Source: Dehalococcoidia bacterium
GTDB lineage: Bacteria > Chloroflexota > Dehalococcoidia > SM23-28-2
Assembly: GCA_020356025.1 (NCBI GenBank)
Contig: CP070630.1
Coordinates: 1,793,027-1,826,276, forward strand
Direction of reading: 5' to 3'
DNA: 33,250 nucleotides
This document shows, in pieces, positions 30,244 to 33,250 of this stretch; position 1 is the first letter of the stretch; the number at the start of each line of letters is the position of its first letter. The notes under the pieces were generated by a model. It did not search any database, was not told the DNA's origin, and saw nothing but the letters and a program-made list of their open reading frames with translations. The translations under genes were made by a program, and so were the position numbers.

Positions 30244-32523
30244 CTAGTCACCCGGCTCTGGCGTGGAGGGCTGCTGCGACGGCTCCGGGGTGGGCGTGCT
30301 GACCGGGGTGGCCCCAGGGACGACCGCAGGAGTGACCGCAGGAGTGGCTGTGGAAGTGGCCCCCGGCGTCGCCGGAGTACCGGTGGCACGCGGGCGGGGG
30401 GTGCCCGTGGGGGTCGGCGTGGGGCTGGGTTTCGGCTCCACGTAGGTGCACTTCGTGCCCTCCACGAACACCTCCGATCTGCCGGCGCAAGGAGAGAAAT
30501 ATACGCCTGCCGGCACCACGAAGTCGTGCACTTCCACGCCCTCGTGAGCGGCTTCCATGATCGCCTTCCAAATCGGGCCGGAGCCAGCAAAGCTGAAGGT
30601 GCCCTCAGCCATTGCAGTGTTATCCGCGTTGCCCATCCACACACCCACCGCCCGATCGGGGCTATAGCCCATCACCAGAGCATCGCGGAACCGCTCGCTG
30701 GTGCCCGTCTTGGCAGCCGCCGGCCGCGAAATGGTGAGGCCACTCCACTGGATGGCGCTCTTGGAGAGGATATCCGTGATCAGGTAAGCGTAGGGTGCAG
30801 GTAGCACTTGCAGCGAATCAGCCCCCGCGTATTCGTACAGCACTGTGCCCAGAGTGTTCTCCACTCTCAGGATGGCCACTGGATCGAGCTGGCGATAGCC
30901 CGAAGGCAGGTCCTCCACCGACGGCATGCCTACCATCAGCCCGTTGTTGGCGAAGACGCTGTAGGCATAGGTGTGATCGAGAAGTTTGACCTCGCCGCCG
31001 CCCAGGGTGAGCGCAGGCCCGTAGCGCCCGGGGTCGTTGAGGGAGGTGATGCCCATCTTGTGAGCGGTGTCGACGACATTTTCAACACCCACCGCCAGGA
31101 TTGTCCTGATCGCAGGGATGTTGATCGACTCGGCTAGAGCCGTTCGCACAGTGACCGGCCCCTTGAACTTGAAATTCCAGTTCTGGATGGGCTGACCGCT
31201 TTCCGACTTGATGTCGATCGGCTCATCCCTGACTACAGTTGCTGTCGTCCAGCCGTGGAGGAACGCGGTCAGATAAGTGTAGACCTTTATGGAGGACCCC
31301 GGCGAGCGCTCGGAGATAGTGATGTTCACCTGTCCGTCGATGTCCTCCCGGAAGTAGTTGCGGCTGCCCACCATCGCCAGGATCTCCCCAGTGGTCGGCT
31401 CGATGACCACTGCGGCAGCGTTGTGACCACCGTACCGATTCTCAATAGCGCTGATCTGCTCCTCGATGATGCCCTCCGCTGTCTGCTGCAGCGGCAGGTC
31501 AAGGCTGGTAGTGACCCGCAGGCCGCTGCGGTACACCAGTTGAGTGCAGTCGGTGTCCTCCGGCAGGTCTAGCCGCCCCTTCTCGCACATCTTGGTGAGA
31601 GTGTCCTTCACGTAGAACACGAAGTGGGGCGCCTGAATGGGGAAGGTCCCCTCCTCAAAGGCCAACTCCTCCTGCTTGGCCTCGTCCGCCTGCTTCTGGG
31701 TGATATAGTCGTGATCCACCATCAGATCAAGAACGTAGTGCTGACGTCGAATGGCCTCCGGCCGGTTCTCGGGGATGGAAGGAGCGTAGTCGCCCGGTGC
31801 CGAGGGAATCCCGGCCAGCATCGCCGCTTCCGCCAGGCTCAGGTCCTTCGCTGGCTTGCCGAAGTAGCGCCAGGCGGCGGCCTCAGCACCATAGGCGAAG
31901 TTGCCGTAGTAGACCTGGTTCAGATACCACTCCAGGATCTGGTCATCGTCATAGCGGCGCTTAAGCTCGATAGCCAGGATCACTTCCTTGAGCTTACGTC
32001 CCAGCGTCCGCTCGGCCCACTCCTCCGGCGGAATGTAGACATTCTTCACCAGTTGCTGAGTGATGGAGCTACCGCCGCTGCCTTTGAAGAAGCCCGGCCC
32101 GAAGGGGGTCAGGTTCTCCAGAGCAGCCCGCAGCAACCCCCTTATATTCACCCCCGGGTTGTCGTAGAAGCTGGCGTCCTCGGTAGAGATGGTGGCCGCT
32201 TGTAGCCAGGGAGAGATCTCCGACAGGGGAACGGTGTTCTTCAGGCCGGACAGCGGGTCCACGAACTCGTAGAGCAGGTTGCCGTTACGGTCGAAGATAC
32301 GGCTCCCAGCCGAGCCGGTGCGCGCCAGCTCCACGTCGGGGCGCTCCAGATCCTCCGCGTAGTGGTAATAGACCGCGAAAGCTACGCCCCCACCGACGGC
32401 CAAGATCGCCAGCGTCAAGAACAGCAGAGCGCCGACCAGCCAGAACCAGCGAGGGGCGCCCCCCTTTCGGCCGCCGTTGAGCCGCCGCAACCTCCGCCGC
32501 CGAGACCTGTACGTTCCGGCCAT
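30244..32523 (-). CDS. Bifunctional class A penicillin-binding protein (PBP1A-type)
   Basis: Peptidoglycan glycosyltransferase/transpeptidase, 759 aa. One membrane helix (about 27-51) follows a basic N-terminus. The GT51 domain has the catalytic TEDASFYDNPG (Glu115) and GGSSITQQLVKN, and KLKEVILAIELKRRY. The transpeptidase domain has SSIK (410-413, the SxxK nucleophile), SIN (466-468) and KTGTSE (605-610). A tail of about 60 residues (from about 699) is almost only Pro, Thr, Ala, Gly and Ser, apparently a cell-wall linker, preceded by Cys679 and Cys692. ATG 32523 lies 7 bases after the methyltransferase stop, whose last codons supply GAGGAG. Confidence 0.96.
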   Translation of the reverse strand: MAGTYRSRRRRLRRLNGGRKGGAPRWFWLVGALLFLTLAILAVGGGVAFAVYYHYAEDLERPDVELARTGSAGSRIFDRNGNLLYEFVDPLSGLKNTVPLSEISPWLQAATISTEDASFYDNPGVNIRGLLRAALENLTPFGPGFFKGSGGSSITQQLVKNVYIPPEEWAERTLGRKLKEVILAIELKRRYDDDQILEWYLNQVYYGNFAYGAEAAAWRYFGKPAKDLSLAEAAMLAGIPSAPGDYAPSIPENRPEAIRRQHYVLDLMVDHDYITQKQADEAKQEELAFEEGTFPIQAPHFVFYVKDTLTKMCEKGRLDLPEDTDCTQLVYRSGLRVTTSLDLPLQQTAEGIIEEQISAIENRYGGHNAAAVVIEPTTGEILAMVGSRNYFREDIDGQVNITISERSPGSSIKVYTYLTAFLHGWTTATVVRDEPIDIKSESGQPIQNWNFKFKGPVTVRTALAESINIPAIRTILAVGVENVVDTAHKMGITSLNDPGRYGPALTLGGGEVKLLDHTYAYSVFANNGLMVGMPSVEDLPSGYRQLDPVAILRVENTLGTVLYEYAGADSLQVLPAPYAYLITDILSKSAIQWSGLTISRPAAAKTGTSERFRDALVMGYSPDRAVGVWMGNADNTAMAEGTFSFAGSGPIWKAIMEAAHEGVEVHDFVVPAGVYFSPCAGRSEVFVEGTKCTYVEPKPSPTPTPTGTPRPRATGTPATPGATSTATPAVTPAVVPGATPVSTPTPEPSQQPSTPEPGD

Positions 32524-32530
32524 AACCCCT

Positions 32531-33250
32531 CTATCTCCTCTTCTCTAATACAACGAAATGAGACAGACCAAAGTTTCCCAGGGGCGTATTTTCCAGCGGG
32601 TAGAGCACGCGCCGCAAGATCGAAGACGCCGCGGCACTTCGAGCCGCCAGGTTGTCCAGCCCCGGAAAAACGCACGTATGGACGATGGGCGTCACCCCCA
32701 AGCCGGTGAAAAGCCGCCTCAGGCCTCGTCTCGTATAAGCCCGCACGTGGGGCACCAACCGCTTGCGCAGCCGGCCTGGCAGGTAGTTCACCAGCGGGAT
32801 GTTACCGTAGACGTAGCGCTTCCCCAGGAAGATACCGTGGGTCTCGAAGGGATACAGACGGTTGGGGCAGTAGATGACGATCCTTCCCCCCGGCTTAGTC
32901 ACTCGTCCGGCCTCCCCCAGAGTAGCGCGATCGTCACGCACGTGCTCCAGCACCTCGTGCAGAAGGACGACATCGAAGGCGCCGTCGGCGAAGGGCAGTT
33001 GCTCGCTTACCGCCACCACCAGATGAGGGAGAGCCGTCGCCCCCCTGCGAACTCGCTCCTGATCCACGTCCACTCCGTAGACGTGCGGCGAGAACTCCCG
33101 CAGGCGCTGGACGAACGTCCCTATGCCACAACCGATATCGAGGATGTGGCGACCTTCGAGGGAAACGTGGCGGCGGATGAGATCGAGGCGGCGCTCCAGC
33201 CCGAAGCGCCAAACGTAGCTCGGCTGCCCTAGGCCAGCCGCCGCGGGGGC
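32531..33250 (-). CDS. Class I SAM-dependent methyltransferase (5' end outside window)
   Basis: The frame is open to the window edge (240 codons seen), so the start is missing. Motif I is ILDIGCGIGTF, followed by VYGVDVD (acidic loop), FDVVLLHEVLEHV and GGRIVIYCPN, a Methyltransf_11-type core. The part after the core has RGLRRLFTGLGV, seen in sugar- or lipid-modifying methyltransferases. Substrate unknown. An internal GTG at 33073 lies after motif I and is not the start. Directly upstream of the penicillin-binding protein gene and probably co-transcribed with it; a cell-envelope role is possible. Confidence 0.9.
   Translation of the reverse strand, partial: APAAAGLGQPSYVWRFGLERRLDLIRRHVSLEGRHILDIGCGIGTFVQRLREFSPHVYGVDVDQERVRRGATALPHLVVAVSEQLPFADGAFDVVLLHEVLEHVRDDRATLGEAGRVTKPGGRIVIYCPNRLYPFETHGIFLGKRYVYGNIPLVNYLPGRLRKRLVPHVRAYTRRGLRRLFTGLGVTPIVHTCVFPGLDNLAARSAAASSILRRVLYPLENTPLGNFGLSHFVVLEKRR

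Noticed and set aside
32558..33232. Plus-strand frame opposite the methyltransferase
   Set aside because: The minus frame has all SAM-binding motifs; the plus frame has none.
1..33250. CRISPR array, insertion sequence, prophage or tRNA
   Set aside because: No regular direct-repeat/spacer array, transposase, integrase or terminal inverted repeat was seen by eye, and no convincing tRNA cloverleaf; tRNAscan and covariance-model searches would be needed for a firm negative.

Overview
The window is GC-rich, densely coding DNA with no insertion sequence, CRISPR array, rRNA or tRNA that I could see. The gene set suggests a monoderm, F420-using bacterium. The evidence is a coenzyme F420 biosynthesis cluster (cofG, cofH, cofE, npdG and an F420-type PPOX flavoprotein), a Tad/Flp pilus locus with no secretin or outer-membrane lipoprotein, a standalone AmrS radical SAM enzyme, and an ECF sigma factor translationally coupled to a membrane anti-sigma-like protein. 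Chloroflexota (Dehalococcoidia-like) is my best guess; Actinobacteriota is the main alternative. This is inferred from gene content, not from a marker gene.

Layout. 1-1164: the end of an FG-GAP repeat protein, an unknown 223-aa protein, and a small basic protein that follows amrS. 1172-2224: amrS. 2317-8795: carbon metabolism, with glpK, an AhpD-like protein on the opposite strand, and a glcD-glcE-glcF operon for glycolate or D-lactate oxidation. 9213-11170: ECF sigma factor and coupled membrane anti-sigma-like protein. 11275-12722: an accessory cluster in which two small genes encode a helix-turn-helix regulator and a stand-alone copy of its tail. They diverge from a 69-aa soluble protein, which is a one-domain copy of the anti-sigma N-terminal repeat, and a small secreted cysteine-containing protein. 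12777-21005 (minus strand): the Tad pilus locus, read as flp, tadE, tadG, cpaB, tadZ, tadA, tadB, tadC, then a second HTH regulator and a DUF192 protein. The prepilin peptidase is divergent at 21502-22236. 22478-27085: the F420 cluster, with npdG-cofE and the PPOX gene on minus and cofG-cofH on plus, diverging from overlapping -10 elements. 27105-28343: an anchored HEXXH protein. 28330-33250 (minus strand): a small conserved protein, an amino acid permease, a class A penicillin-binding protein, and a SAM methyltransferase running off the window.

The most distinctive part is 9.2-13.5 kb. A 63-residue module occurs twice in the anti-sigma-like protein and once as a free-standing small protein, aligning without gaps. 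Nearby, a helix-turn-helix regulator family with a shared C-terminal tail occurs as two full proteins and one tail-only protein. Together they look like a lineage-specific regulatory set beside the Tad pilus locus. The F420 divergent promoter (24417-24424) and the start regions of glcD and amrS suggest that leaderless or near-leaderless transcripts are used here, while other genes carry strong Shine-Dalgarno sequences.
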